Shown: in pieces, positions 8,581 through 16,395 of the stretch
How the letters are laid out: every line of letters starts with the position of its first letter
Numbering within the stretch: position 1 is the stretch's first letter
Origin: a bacterium
GTDB lineage: Bacteria; JAJRZV01
Direction: 5' to 3'
DNA length: 19,511 nt
Assembly (NCBI GenBank): GCA_024275095.1
Contig: JAJRZV010000014.1
Coordinates: forward strand, 1 to 19,511
Notes under the pieces: model-generated
Databases searched by the model: none
Told to the model about the DNA's origin: nothing
What the model saw: only the letters and a program-made list of their open reading frames with translations
Made by a program: the position numbers and the translations under genes

Positions 8581-9266
8581 TTCAACCCCAATTCCTTCAT
8601 TACTTTCTTTAAATCATCCCATGCAGCGCGTTTCATGGAAGGATATCTCAGCAAAAAAGCCGGGTGAAATGTTGGAAGAATACGCATCCCCATATTATTG
8701 TACCATCGCCCGTGGACTGTTGTGACCCCTGCACGTTCACCTGTAAGCACTTTGAGGGCATGCTTGCCCAGCGTTACCACAACCCGGGGCCTGATAATTT
8801 CCAGTTGTCGTTTGAGAAAAGGAAAGCACGTGGAAACTTCATCTGGTAGTGGATCACGGTTATCAGGCGGGCGGCATTTCAAAACATTGCATATGTAGAC
8901 CTTATCGCGCTTCAGCGTCATGGCTTCAATCATGCGCGTAAGCAACTGTCCGGCACGTCCTACAAAAGGCCTTCCCGTTCGATCTTCTTCTTCTCCAGGG
9001 GCTTCTCCTACAAACACAACTGCAGCATCTGGATTTCCTTCCCCAAATACAACATTCGTTCTGGTTTCGTGAAGCCTGCAACGACGGCATTCACCAAGCT
9101 CGCGTCTCAAATCCTCAAGCTGACCTTTTTTAAGGTCTTCCGTACCAGTTTCTACTGATCTCATGAACTTTCTCTGATTCTTTACCGATGGTAACGGAAT
9201 GAAATCTACTCCCTGAGACCGCAGATATTCTACGTAGGAAAGAATGTCGAAACCTTTATCCTTCAT
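8577..9266 (-). CDS. udg: Family 4 uracil-DNA glycosylase (4Fe-4S)
   Basis: The 229-residue product excises uracil (from deaminated cytosine) from DNA and starts base-excision repair. Family 4 hallmarks are present: GEAPGEEEDRTGRPFVGRAG (88-106), KCRPPDNRDP (130-139) and the C-terminal HPAFLLR (201-207). Four Cys residues in family-typical spacing (C60, C63, C131, C147) should bind the 4Fe-4S cluster. An N-terminal extension of about 50 residues precedes the CxxC; part of it (FDILSYVEYLRSQGVDFIPL) looks like the helical prefix common in longer bacterial members. The ATG overlaps the thiolase stop by one base (TAATG) and the stop overlaps the methyltransferase start by 4 nt. This enzyme class is widespread in thermophiles but not confined to them. 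Confidence 0.94.
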   Translation of the reverse strand: MKDKGFDILSYVEYLRSQGVDFIPLPSVKNQRKFMRSVETGTEDLKKGQLEDLRRELGECRRCRLHETRTNVVFGEGNPDAAVVFVGEAPGEEEDRTGRPFVGRAGQLLTRMIEAMTLKRDKVYICNVLKCRPPDNRDPLPDEVSTCFPFLKRQLEIIRPRVVVTLGKHALKVLTGERAGVTTVHGRWYNNMGMRILPTFHPAFLLRYPSMKRAAWDDLKKVMKELGLK

Positions 9267-10447
9267 TAATCCGTACGTTCCCAGAGCGTCGCGATGGCTT
9301 CACCTCCGCCAATACATATAGCTGCACAAGCGACTTTCCCGTTAACCACCTCAAGCGCACTTAACATGGTTACCACAATACGTGTGCCACTGGCTCCTAT
9401 GGGATGTCCAAGGGACACGGCTCCACCCAGAATGTTCACTTTTTCGTGGGGCAGTTGCAACTCTTTTATTGCGACCATAGGCACCACGGAAAAGGCTTCG
9501 TTGATTTCAAACACGTCGACCTTCTCCAGAGATATTCCGGTACGCTCAGACAACTTTTTCATGGCCTCAACAGGCGCAGTCGTAAACCACTTTGGTTCCT
9601 GGGCGTGAAATGTGTAACCCAGAAGTTTTGCCAGAGGTTTGAGGTTATATTTCTTTACAGCGCCTTCTGAGGCAAGGACAACTGCCGCAGCTCCATCATT
9701 GATGGATGAGGCATTTGCGGCAGTGATGGTTCCATCCTTTTTAAATGCAGGACGAAGTGAAGGAATTTTTTCGAATTTAACCCTGAAAGGTTCCTCATCC
9801 CTGTCCACCTTAACCTCTCCCTTTTTCCTGTCCTGGTAGGTAACAGGTACAATTTCCTGCGAAAATATTCCATCCTCGGTGGCCTTAATGGCGCGTTTGT
9901 ATGACTCTATCGCGTATTCATCCTGAGCTTCTCGCGTGAGGTTATACTCTTCGGCACATAGTTCACCACATTGACCCATATGCACATTGTCGTAAGGATC
10001 CCAGAGTCCATCGTGTATCATTAAATCTATAACGTCGGCGTCTCCCATTCTGGCTCCTTCACGCGCCCATTTGAGTGCATACGGGGCCTGAGACATGTTT
10101 TCCATGCCTCCTGCAACAACAATATCCGCATCTCCTGCTCGAATAGCCCATGTCCCCATGATCACTGTCATAAGCCCCGAACCACACACCTTATTCACCG
10201 TCACAGCCGGGGTGGAATCGGGAATTCCAGCATATCGCATGGCCTGGCGTGCTGGTGCCTGACCTGCCCCCCCCTGGAGCACGTGACCCATAAACACCTG
10301 GTCCACGGCGTCTGCGGAAATACCTGCATGTTCAAGAGCCGCTGTAATGGCGCTGGCTCCCAAACGTGCCACATGTACATCCTTCAAAACTCCCTGAAAT
10401 GAGCCGATAGGGGTGCGCTTGGCACCTACAATATACACACCACTCAT
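9266..10447 (-). CDS. Acetyl-CoA C-acyltransferase (thiolase)
   Basis: The 393-residue product is full length and has all thiolase catalytic residues at positions matching the classic biosynthetic enzyme: Cys88 in NKVCGSGL, His348 in GHPIGASGTR, and Cys378 in CIGGGEA. It condenses two acyl-CoA units (typically acetyl-CoA to acetoacetyl-CoA) or runs in reverse as the last step of beta-oxidation. The NEAF motif (substrate pocket) is also present. The ATG overlaps the DUF2889 stop as ATGA, and the stop overlaps the glycosylase start. The two hydratases at the left end of the window could supply or consume its products, but no hydroxyacyl-CoA dehydrogenase is seen here. Chain-length preference cannot be told. 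Confidence 0.95.
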   Translation of the reverse strand: MSGVYIVGAKRTPIGSFQGVLKDVHVARLGASAITAALEHAGISADAVDQVFMGHVLQGGAGQAPARQAMRYAGIPDSTPAVTVNKVCGSGLMTVIMGTWAIRAGDADIVVAGGMENMSQAPYALKWAREGARMGDADVIDLMIHDGLWDPYDNVHMGQCGELCAEEYNLTREAQDEYAIESYKRAIKATEDGIFSQEIVPVTYQDRKKGEVKVDRDEEPFRVKFEKIPSLRPAFKKDGTITAANASSINDGAAAVVLASEGAVKKYNLKPLAKLLGYTFHAQEPKWFTTAPVEAMKKLSERTGISLEKVDVFEINEAFSVVPMVAIKELQLPHEKVNILGGAVSLGHPIGASGTRIVVTMLSALEVVNGKVACAAICIGGGEAIATLWERTD

Positions 10448-10959
10448 TTTCCGCCCTCCTCCATAACGCGTTTTTCATTAAATGCTATACATGTGTTTTT
10501 GAGCACGTCAAAACTTTTAGCTATGCGTTCTTCGTCCGTAAGTTTTTTAATCATTTCCTCGTCCATTTTTAAACGCAAGCCAATAAGATTCGCTGACGTA
10601 AACCTCAGTGCAGACTGCAAAATCTCCACAAAATGAGTGCATCCTTCGGGGCCTCCCACACGAGCTGCAATTTCCCTGTTCACACCCTTCTGAATTCTGA
10701 GACCCTCAATTGAACGAATTTTTCCCTCTGAAAGCCGACACGCGCGGAAAGGTACCCGCATCATGCGTCCATGCGCTTCAATTATAGAAGCGGTTGAAGA
10801 GTTCACTTTGAGGAAAACGTGTAATGAGTGTTCCAGATCCAGCAGCGAAGCGTGTACATGGATGACATCCCTGTGTTCAGGGTCAAGTGAAAACTTGATG
10901 TTAATACTTCTCTCAAACACCAGCTCTCTTGATGAACTGCACGTGGAAACTTTGTCCAT
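10444..10959 (-). CDS. DUF2889 domain protein
   Basis: The 171-residue product fits DUF2889 in length and pattern: an N-terminal beta-rich half with RDVIHVHASLLDLEHSL (30-46), a middle segment with LRIQKGVNREI (87-97), and the family's best hallmark GGPEGCTHFVEIL (102-114). The biochemical role of this family is unknown; members are often found beside acyl-CoA or aromatic-acid metabolism genes, and here the partner is a thiolase whose ATG overlaps this stop by 4 nt. There is no signal peptide or membrane segment, so it should be cytosolic. The ATG has a strong AAGGAGG ribosome site at about 10968-10974. It is the promoter-proximal gene of the long minus-strand run. Confidence 0.75.
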   Translation of the reverse strand: MDKVSTCSSSRELVFERSINIKFSLDPEHRDVIHVHASLLDLEHSLHVFLKVNSSTASIIEAHGRMMRVPFRACRLSEGKIRSIEGLRIQKGVNREIAARVGGPEGCTHFVEILQSALRFTSANLIGLRLKMDEEMIKKLTDEERIAKSFDVLKNTCIAFNEKRVMEEGGK

Positions 10960-11210
10960 GAAAAAAACCTCCTTATCTTTAAGTAAGATAAAAATAAAAA
11001 AAACAAGAAATCTGTAAACCTGAAAATTCTATCTATCAATTGTGAGTCTGGACGATTATAATATCAGTGCAAGCACGGGCAGACAACTTTATTCGGGTTC
11101 ATTCAGGCCAGGAGAATCACAGGATCTAAATCTGTACACCAATCATTGTCACAATGCACACATTTCGTTTAACCTTCTAAACCACAACAGACCCGTCGCG
11201 GAGGTGTGCT
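10960..11210. promoter_or_regulatory. Divergent intergenic region with candidate regulatory sites
   Basis: This 251-nt gap separates the long minus-strand run from the plus-strand cluster, so promoters in both directions are expected. Near the minus-strand gene it is very AT-rich (10975-11040). A perfect TATAAT at 11057-11062 faces the plus strand, but no good -35 lies 16-18 nt upstream (TTGTGA at 11040-11045 is only 11 nt away). CATTGTCACAATG at 11144-11156 is a 6-bp dyad around one central base, 55 nt before the EamA gene, and could be an operator. On the minus strand TTGATA (11040-11035) with weak downstream matches is possible. An out-of-frame open reading from 11042 shows no protein-like character. 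Confidence 0.4.
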
Positions 11211-11642
11211 GTGGGAGAAGGGATTGCACTGGCGCTTATAACTGCGGTACTGTGGGGTATTGTTCCCATCATGGAAAAGGTGGGGCTCGAGGTCAAAGCA
11301 TCACCTTTTAATCTCGCAATTCTCAGAAGTATTACAGTGGGAATGTTCGCTCTGGTTCTTTCCTTCTTCAGTGGATTTTATTCAGAAATTCAAACAGTCC
11401 CTGTGAAAAAGGGGATTCTCATTGCATCCAGCGGTATTATTGCAGGATTCATTGCAATGACAGTGTACTATTCAGCTCTTAAACGAATCGGTGCTTCCGT
11501 GGTTGTACCACTTGCGTCAACGTACCCTCTATTCGCTTTGATATTTTCTATTATCCTCCTGCACGAGAAAGTTACTTTCACGCGCGCTGCAGGAGCAGCG
11601 CTTGTAGTCACCGGAGTTATTCTCATCAGTAGTGGAAAATGA
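11211..11642 (+). CDS. Small EamA-domain (DMT superfamily) membrane protein
   Basis: The 143-residue product holds a single EamA repeat with about five membrane helices (roughly 5-20, 36-55, 68-88, 98-117 and 124-141). The ending is typical of the fold: PLASTYPLFALIFSIILLHE (100-119) and then an Ala/Gly-rich last helix (AAGAALVVTGVIL). Full drug/metabolite transporters have two such repeats, so this belongs to the half-size group (about 140 residues), which probably dimerises; the substrate is unknown. I chose GTG 11211 because GGAGGTG (11200-11206) is correctly spaced, and the product starts directly with the first helix. It is the first gene of the right-hand plus-strand cluster, 50 nt before the lipoprotein gene. 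Confidence 0.85.
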   Translation: MGEGIALALITAVLWGIVPIMEKVGLEVKASPFNLAILRSITVGMFALVLSFFSGFYSEIQTVPVKKGILIASSGIIAGFIAMTVYYSALKRIGASVVVPLASTYPLFALIFSIILLHEKVTFTRAAGAALVVTGVILISSGK

Positions 11643-11692
11643 CAAACTCTCTTGCCCTCTACTTATCAGTGGTGATACTCTTTTAGCGCGCC

Positions 11693-12364
11693 ATGAGGTT
11701 CCCTGTAAAATCATTGCTGGCCATTGTGTTAATCGCCTGTACTTCCGCATGCCTTACAATCGAAGAAGAAATATGGCTAAAACCTGATGGTAGCGGTCTG
11801 GCAAAAGTAAAATTCATCATGCCGGTGAGTTTATTTGAGAACGAAAAGGTGAGGAGAGCCCTCTCGTATCAGATTCCCCTCACCCCGGAAAGACTCCGGC
11901 AAAAATTCAGTAAAATGCCAGGAATTTCAGTAAAGAACGTGGATGAATACATAACCCCTCAAAAAATGCGGGTGATGGAGGCAGACCTTGCGTTTGATCA
12001 CATCGGCCGTTTGAGTGACAAGGCCGTGATGTACCAGCTCACGGAATACCAGGATACCGTCACCCTTACCGTAACAATTACGCGGCAGCATAGGAAAGGT
12101 GCGGCAAGTCGACGCAAGAGGAAAATAAACATCGAAGAAATACTGGAGAAAAATTTTCAGAAATACCAGATTAAATTTCTCGTTCACTTTCCAACGCGTA
12201 TCATCCAAATTGAAAATTTCGAAAAAGCGGGGAAGCGGGATGCAAAATGGCATGTTTCTTTCAGCACGATCTTTAAAGACGGACCACCCATTAAAGGCAA
12301 AGTAACATATTACAAGGAGCCGAATTTATGGGAAAAATTAATAAATTACTTCCGCTTTCCATAA
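11693..12364 (+). CDS. Predicted lipoprotein of unknown function
   Basis: The 223-residue product begins with a lipoprotein-type signal: a basic start, hydrophobic core, and LIAC ending at Cys16, which fits the lipobox better than the TSAC ending at Cys20. The mature start (CLTIEEEIWLKPDGSGLAKVKF) has a conserved-looking charged-strand/DGSG pattern found in small envelope lipoproteins such as LppM-like domains; the relationship is suggestive only. The rest is mixed alpha/beta with a basic stretch near 140-150 (RKGAASRRKRKINIEE). ATG 11693 is the first possible start after an in-frame TAG at 11684, although no clear ribosome site precedes it. The end overlaps the following barrel gene by 37 nt, so the two are probably made together and both sit in the envelope. 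Confidence 0.75.
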   Translation: MRFPVKSLLAIVLIACTSACLTIEEEIWLKPDGSGLAKVKFIMPVSLFENEKVRRALSYQIPLTPERLRQKFSKMPGISVKNVDEYITPQKMRVMEADLAFDHIGRLSDKAVMYQLTEYQDTVTLTVTITRQHRKGAASRRKRKINIEEILEKNFQKYQIKFLVHFPTRIIQIENFEKAGKRDAKWHVSFSTIFKDGPPIKGKVTYYKEPNLWEKLINYFRFP

Positions 12365-13419
12365 TCCTTGGAATCTCCTTGGGAATCCACACTCAAAGTT
12401 GTGCATGGATGGACAAACCTCAGAAGGGACGGGTAAAGATCCAGATGACTCTTTCCCATATCAATACAAACCGTTACTACGATGGAAACGGCGATCTTCA
12501 CCACTCCCCTTACATAAATTTTGCAGAAACCCGAATCACTCTGGGTGTTGAATGCAACATTACCGCATTCTTTTCCCTGTTTGCCAAAGTGCCTTTTGTG
12601 CAGAGGACTGGTAGCACGTACATACCGGTATACTTTGTCACGGACACAGGGGCAATCACCATGGACGAAATTAATCTCTCGGTGAGGGGGTCTGGACTTG
12701 GAGATGTAGAAGCAGGTGTCCACATTTACCTCGACAAATCAATCGCTGAATACCTGAAAGAAGGTCTCTTTATTCGTCCACATTTTTCTATCATCTACCC
12801 TACAGGCGACAGCACAGGAGAATACCCGCGTTCTCTCAATCCATTTCAGGATTCTGTAAAACTTCCCACAGGCACAGGACAGGCAGATTACAGGCTGGGA
12901 ATACTCGTGGGCTTCAAGTGGAAAATATTAAGGCTTGTTTTCGATTACACTTACACCATCCGTACAGCCACGAAGGACCTTACAAACTGGATTGCATACC
13001 TCCTCCCGGATAGCATCGACCCCGGCGACCGCATGGACTTCTTGCTCAAAGCTGACATATTCCTCCCGGAAGGCTTTATCGTGAATACAGGCATTCGACA
13101 TTCATTGCTTCAGGGATTTAATGTCAAAGGTACAGACCTTATCACCGGCCAATACCTGGACTACAACACAACTCATGCGGTGCTCACGTATGGATCCGCT
13201 GGCATCCGATACTCCCATAATTCGAAAATTTCATTTGGAATTACGTTTCACTTTCCAATTACTGGCAAAAATTATCCCGAGGCTTCAGCCTACGCAACTT
13301 CCAAAGACCCTTACAGGGTTAACGAAGGGGTACGGGACTTTGACGGGTTGTACCTCACGATGAGAGATCCTGTGCTTCCGGGGTTCTACACGGTAGCAGA
13401 TATTACGTATGAATATTAA
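12328..13419 (+). CDS. Outer-membrane beta-barrel protein, substrate unknown
   Basis: The 363-residue product has a signal peptide (about 1-26) and then long alternating hydrophobic/polar strands, with Gly and aromatic residues at strand ends, e.g. FAETRITLGVECNITAFFSL and DYRLGILVGFKWKILRLVFDY. It ends in ITYEY, an aromatic C-terminus typical of proteins handled by the Bam machinery. These features indicate an outer-membrane barrel of perhaps 10-14 strands, similar in general to transporter-type barrels, but I cannot assign a family. AAGGAG at 12314-12319 is well spaced from the ATG at 12328. The gene starts inside the lipoprotein gene (37-nt overlap) and its stop overlaps the next start by 11 nt, so lipoprotein, barrel and peptidase genes are likely translated as a unit. 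Confidence 0.82.
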   Translation: MGKINKLLPLSIILGISLGIHTQSCAWMDKPQKGRVKIQMTLSHINTNRYYDGNGDLHHSPYINFAETRITLGVECNITAFFSLFAKVPFVQRTGSTYIPVYFVTDTGAITMDEINLSVRGSGLGDVEAGVHIYLDKSIAEYLKEGLFIRPHFSIIYPTGDSTGEYPRSLNPFQDSVKLPTGTGQADYRLGILVGFKWKILRLVFDYTYTIRTATKDLTNWIAYLLPDSIDPGDRMDFLLKADIFLPEGFIVNTGIRHSLLQGFNVKGTDLITGQYLDYNTTHAVLTYGSAGIRYSHNSKISFGITFHFPITGKNYPEASAYATSKDPYRVNEGVRDFDGLYLTMRDPVLPGFYTVADITYEY

Positions 13420-14638
13420 CCGCCTCATAGGTGTTTCGATAGTCGCTCTTGTCTGCCCTTTTGTTGCAAGGGCGTTCAACGACACCGGCATACGATGGAT
13501 GTACACCGAAACAACCCACTTCAACATCGTGTATCATTCCGAATCAGCACACACAGCCTCTGAAGTCGCTTCCAAATGCGAAACATTTTATGCAAACATC
13601 GCCAGTTTCTTCGGCATAAAGCCGCCACCCTGGAAAATCACCATTGTGGTAAAAGGCAAAGACGACATTGCCAATGGGTTCGCACTCTATAATTACGACC
13701 TTATCCAGTTGTGGACGGTCAATCTGCATTATCCCATTCGTGACAAACATCGCTGGATAGACAACGTTCTTTATCACGAACTCACACACATCTTTCAGGA
13801 AAAGCTTTCCAGTGCCACAGATCCATCCTTTCCTGCCATTATCGTAAATGCCGGGCTGGCAATAACACGCACTCGTGCACTCAAAGATTTTTCTCTAATA
13901 GACCCGGTGTTTCAGGCTGGTGGAGTCATCATCTATCCCACAGCACAGGCTCCTTCATGGTTTGTTGAGGGTGTTGCCCAGTACGTAGCATCCCGTTTCG
14001 GAAATGAATCTTATGACTCCATTCGAGAAATGATTATGCGAACACTTGTGCTGGAAGAGAAATTTCCTCTGCCCGGGGAACTTCTCAACTTCAGGGGCAA
14101 ACGCGGAATTAAATCCGAAATTGTCTATAACGCGGGATTCAGTCTTTCACGCTACATCGCTGACAACTTTGGGAACGATGCTCTTGCTTCTATTGCTGTG
14201 AAAGCATCCGCATTTCCAGGTGCTTTCGAACAGGCTGTTAAGAAAACTTTGGGAATTTCATACCGCGAGCTTTACTCACGCTGGCGCTCCCATGTGGAAG
14301 AATATGTATACAGGGTCACAGCAAGTATTAAAAACCCGGATGTAGAAAAACCGTTCATCTCCAAAGACCGCGGGATTCAAATGCTACCGCGTATAACACA
14401 CAGCGGCCTGTATTACCTCAGTTACTCTCCTTCCCGCGGCAAATCGCGTATTATGCTACTCACTCGGGACGCAAAAACTCCTCGTGTGATCGTTTCAAAT
14501 GTAGGTGGCGGCTTTGACGTGGATGCATACGCCAACTTCATTGTGTACGTAAAAAGAAAACTGAACATGAAAAATCATATTGTAAAAAGTATTTATGTAA
14601 TGGATTTAACAACAGGTAAAACACATCCCCTGGTGTAA
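13409..14638 (+). CDS. N-terminal part of a secreted metallopeptidase/propeller/barrel protein, ended by an in-frame TAA
   Basis: The 409-residue product has a signal peptide (1-22) and a gluzincin peptidase domain with HELTH at 123-127 and SWFVEGVAQY at 183-192 (zinc ligands H123, H127, probably E187), then the first propeller blades. It aligns along its length with the protein at 2535-5384: both begin the mature chain with a Lys/Arg-Trp then an ETxHF motif and share spacing to HExxH and to EGxAxY. The TAA at 14636-14638 falls in a loop between propeller blades. Directly downstream, in the same frame, the propeller and barrel continue to 16369; joined, the protein would be 986 residues, close to the 949 of its paralogue. 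This half alone keeps the peptidase but lacks the membrane anchor. The ATG overlaps the barrel gene stop by 11 nt; its ribosome site is weak. Confidence 0.8.
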   Translation: MNINRLIGVSIVALVCPFVARAFNDTGIRWMYTETTHFNIVYHSESAHTASEVASKCETFYANIASFFGIKPPPWKITIVVKGKDDIANGFALYNYDLIQLWTVNLHYPIRDKHRWIDNVLYHELTHIFQEKLSSATDPSFPAIIVNAGLAITRTRALKDFSLIDPVFQAGGVIIYPTAQAPSWFVEGVAQYVASRFGNESYDSIREMIMRTLVLEEKFPLPGELLNFRGKRGIKSEIVYNAGFSLSRYIADNFGNDALASIAVKASAFPGAFEQAVKKTLGISYRELYSRWRSHVEEYVYRVTASIKNPDVEKPFISKDRGIQMLPRITHSGLYYLSYSPSRGKSRIMLLTRDAKTPRVIVSNVGGGFDVDAYANFIVYVKRKLNMKNHIVKSIYVMDLTTGKTHPLV

Positions 14639-14647
14639 AAAGAAGGA

Positions 14648-16369
14648 TTGGGAGAACCTGCTGTTTCTCCTGACGGAAAATACGTTGCAGCCGTAGCATG
14701 GGGTGACTCTTCAACCTGGTTGGAACTATACACCATGGATGGTGAATTCATCCGTCAGATCACCACATCTTATGGAATAGAAATCCACAACCCGACATTT
14801 TCTCCGGACGGAAAATTTATTGCTTTCGAAATATTCGATGGAGAGCAACTGGATATTGGATGGACCAGCATATCCGGCGGGCCCATCTCAGTGTTAAAAC
14901 TGACCCACAGTAACGAGCGCTTCCCTTCATTCATCAGTAACGACGCAATCTTCTTCTCATCAAACCAGAACAACATTTACAACATTTTCGCCGTTCAGAT
15001 AACCACACAAACTGTCTCTCAGCTAACCAACACGCTGAAAGGCAACATGACGGTCGACTATGATCCTGTTACGCATACTTTATATTACGGGTGTTTTACC
15101 TCCTCAGGCTTCAAACTGTGTCGGAGGAAATACCCAGTACTTACATTCCAGAACTCGGTGACAGATGTACGTATAACCGCTGCAAAGCTTTCCAAGTCCC
15201 AGATTCCCTTCTCACTCATCAGTAACGGTTTGCCCTACAAATTTATTCCATCAAGAGCAAACGTGTATCCGGTACTGAGTGCTATGGATTACCAGTTCGT
15301 GGCAGGAGCACAGTTCACCTTTTCCGATCAGCTTTTTAAACATAATTTTTCATTTGCGGGTTTTTTAGGAACACGCGGATTTCAGTGGTTAAGCTTTCTT
15401 TACGTAAACCGCCAGCTTCCTGTCAACATTTTCGCAACAGCAGACCGCCTTAAATATCTTTTGGAAGAGAGTTTTTCGGTCAGTGGACTGACTTTTTCAA
15501 ATATGCTCATAAGCGATAGAGTGGGAGTCGGTGTTACAGCAAATGCAGGTGAACATGTGGCAGGTTCAATATCTTACTTTTATAATCATGCGAAGCTCAT
15601 CTCACCACTTATGGAATTTTCCCTGATAAAAGCTTATTCCGCCACACCTTCGGGTGAAATATACGAGCTTCACTCGATCCCCTTGAACTTGACTTTCCGC
15701 TGGCGTCATCCGGTGAATCTCAAAATCTATTTTCGGGTATCCGGTCACTTCAACCGCAGCCTTTCTTACATGGACTATTATTACAACACAGGAGATTATT
15801 CATTTGTGAAAACGCGGCTTATAATTACAGGAACACACAAATTATACAAAGGGCTCAAACTCGGGTGGACACTGGCGGGTGGGCTAATCTCACGCAATGT
15901 AGATCCATTACACGAATTTTTCCTCGGGGGTTTTTATTATCCTCTCTTCTTCGGCTTCTACGGAGATGTATACATGCCCGGTTATCCTTATCTCTCAATA
16001 CATGGCGAATATCTGTACTTCAACAGGATTCTTATGCCATACACCAAAGGAGTACGAACGCGGGCGATACTGGGCAATCATCTCACATTTCACGGACTGT
16101 CCGTATACGGCTTTGTAGACGTTGGTAATGCATTCTCTCGAAAAAAGTGGTTCACGGAAGATGAATACACGCGGTGGAACGAGATTTGCACCGATGCAGG
16201 AGTCGGCATGAGATTAAAACTGAACATTTTCTACAACGTCCCTTTTGACCTTTTCGTCATGGTTGCATATCCTTTCAATAACATACCGGTAAAGAACGAA
16301 AATGGAGAAGTATACAAGACCAGAGGAAAGGTAAAAACGTACTTTCTTCTGGGCTGGTCGTCGTTGTAA
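14648..16369 (+). CDS. C-terminal propeller and surface-antigen-like barrel of the interrupted peptidase protein
   Basis: This 573-residue stretch continues the frame of the gene at 13409 after a TAA. It opens inside a PD40 blade (GEPAVSPDGKYVAAV, then NPTFSPDGKFIAFE), matches the paralogue at the propeller end (CFTSSGFKLCR here, CYTSRGYEICR there), and then forms an outer-membrane barrel with late strands such as GLSVYGFVDVGNAF and a YFLLGWSSL end. It has no signal peptide, so even if translation restarted (a TTG at 14648 has AGAAGGA directly adjacent, too close for a good ribosome site) the product could not reach the outer membrane by itself. I regard 13409-16369 as one gene with a single nonsense codon: a pseudogene, a sequencing error, or less likely a read-through gene. 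The following gene begins 26 nt later. Confidence 0.75.
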   Translation: MGEPAVSPDGKYVAAVAWGDSSTWLELYTMDGEFIRQITTSYGIEIHNPTFSPDGKFIAFEIFDGEQLDIGWTSISGGPISVLKLTHSNERFPSFISNDAIFFSSNQNNIYNIFAVQITTQTVSQLTNTLKGNMTVDYDPVTHTLYYGCFTSSGFKLCRRKYPVLTFQNSVTDVRITAAKLSKSQIPFSLISNGLPYKFIPSRANVYPVLSAMDYQFVAGAQFTFSDQLFKHNFSFAGFLGTRGFQWLSFLYVNRQLPVNIFATADRLKYLLEESFSVSGLTFSNMLISDRVGVGVTANAGEHVAGSISYFYNHAKLISPLMEFSLIKAYSATPSGEIYELHSIPLNLTFRWRHPVNLKIYFRVSGHFNRSLSYMDYYYNTGDYSFVKTRLIITGTHKLYKGLKLGWTLAGGLISRNVDPLHEFFLGGFYYPLFFGFYGDVYMPGYPYLSIHGEYLYFNRILMPYTKGVRTRAILGNHLTFHGLSVYGFVDVGNAFSRKKWFTEDEYTRWNEICTDAGVGMRLKLNIFYNVPFDLFVMVAYPFNNIPVKNENGEVYKTRGKVKTYFLLGWSSL

Positions 16370-16395
16370 ACACCGGCGGGGAGGTCTGAAAAGGG

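Noticed and set aside
11042-11311. Plus-strand frame starting in the divergent intergenic region and overlapping the EamA gene
   Set aside because: It overlaps a well-supported membrane-protein gene in another frame, has no ribosome site and no recognisable protein character.
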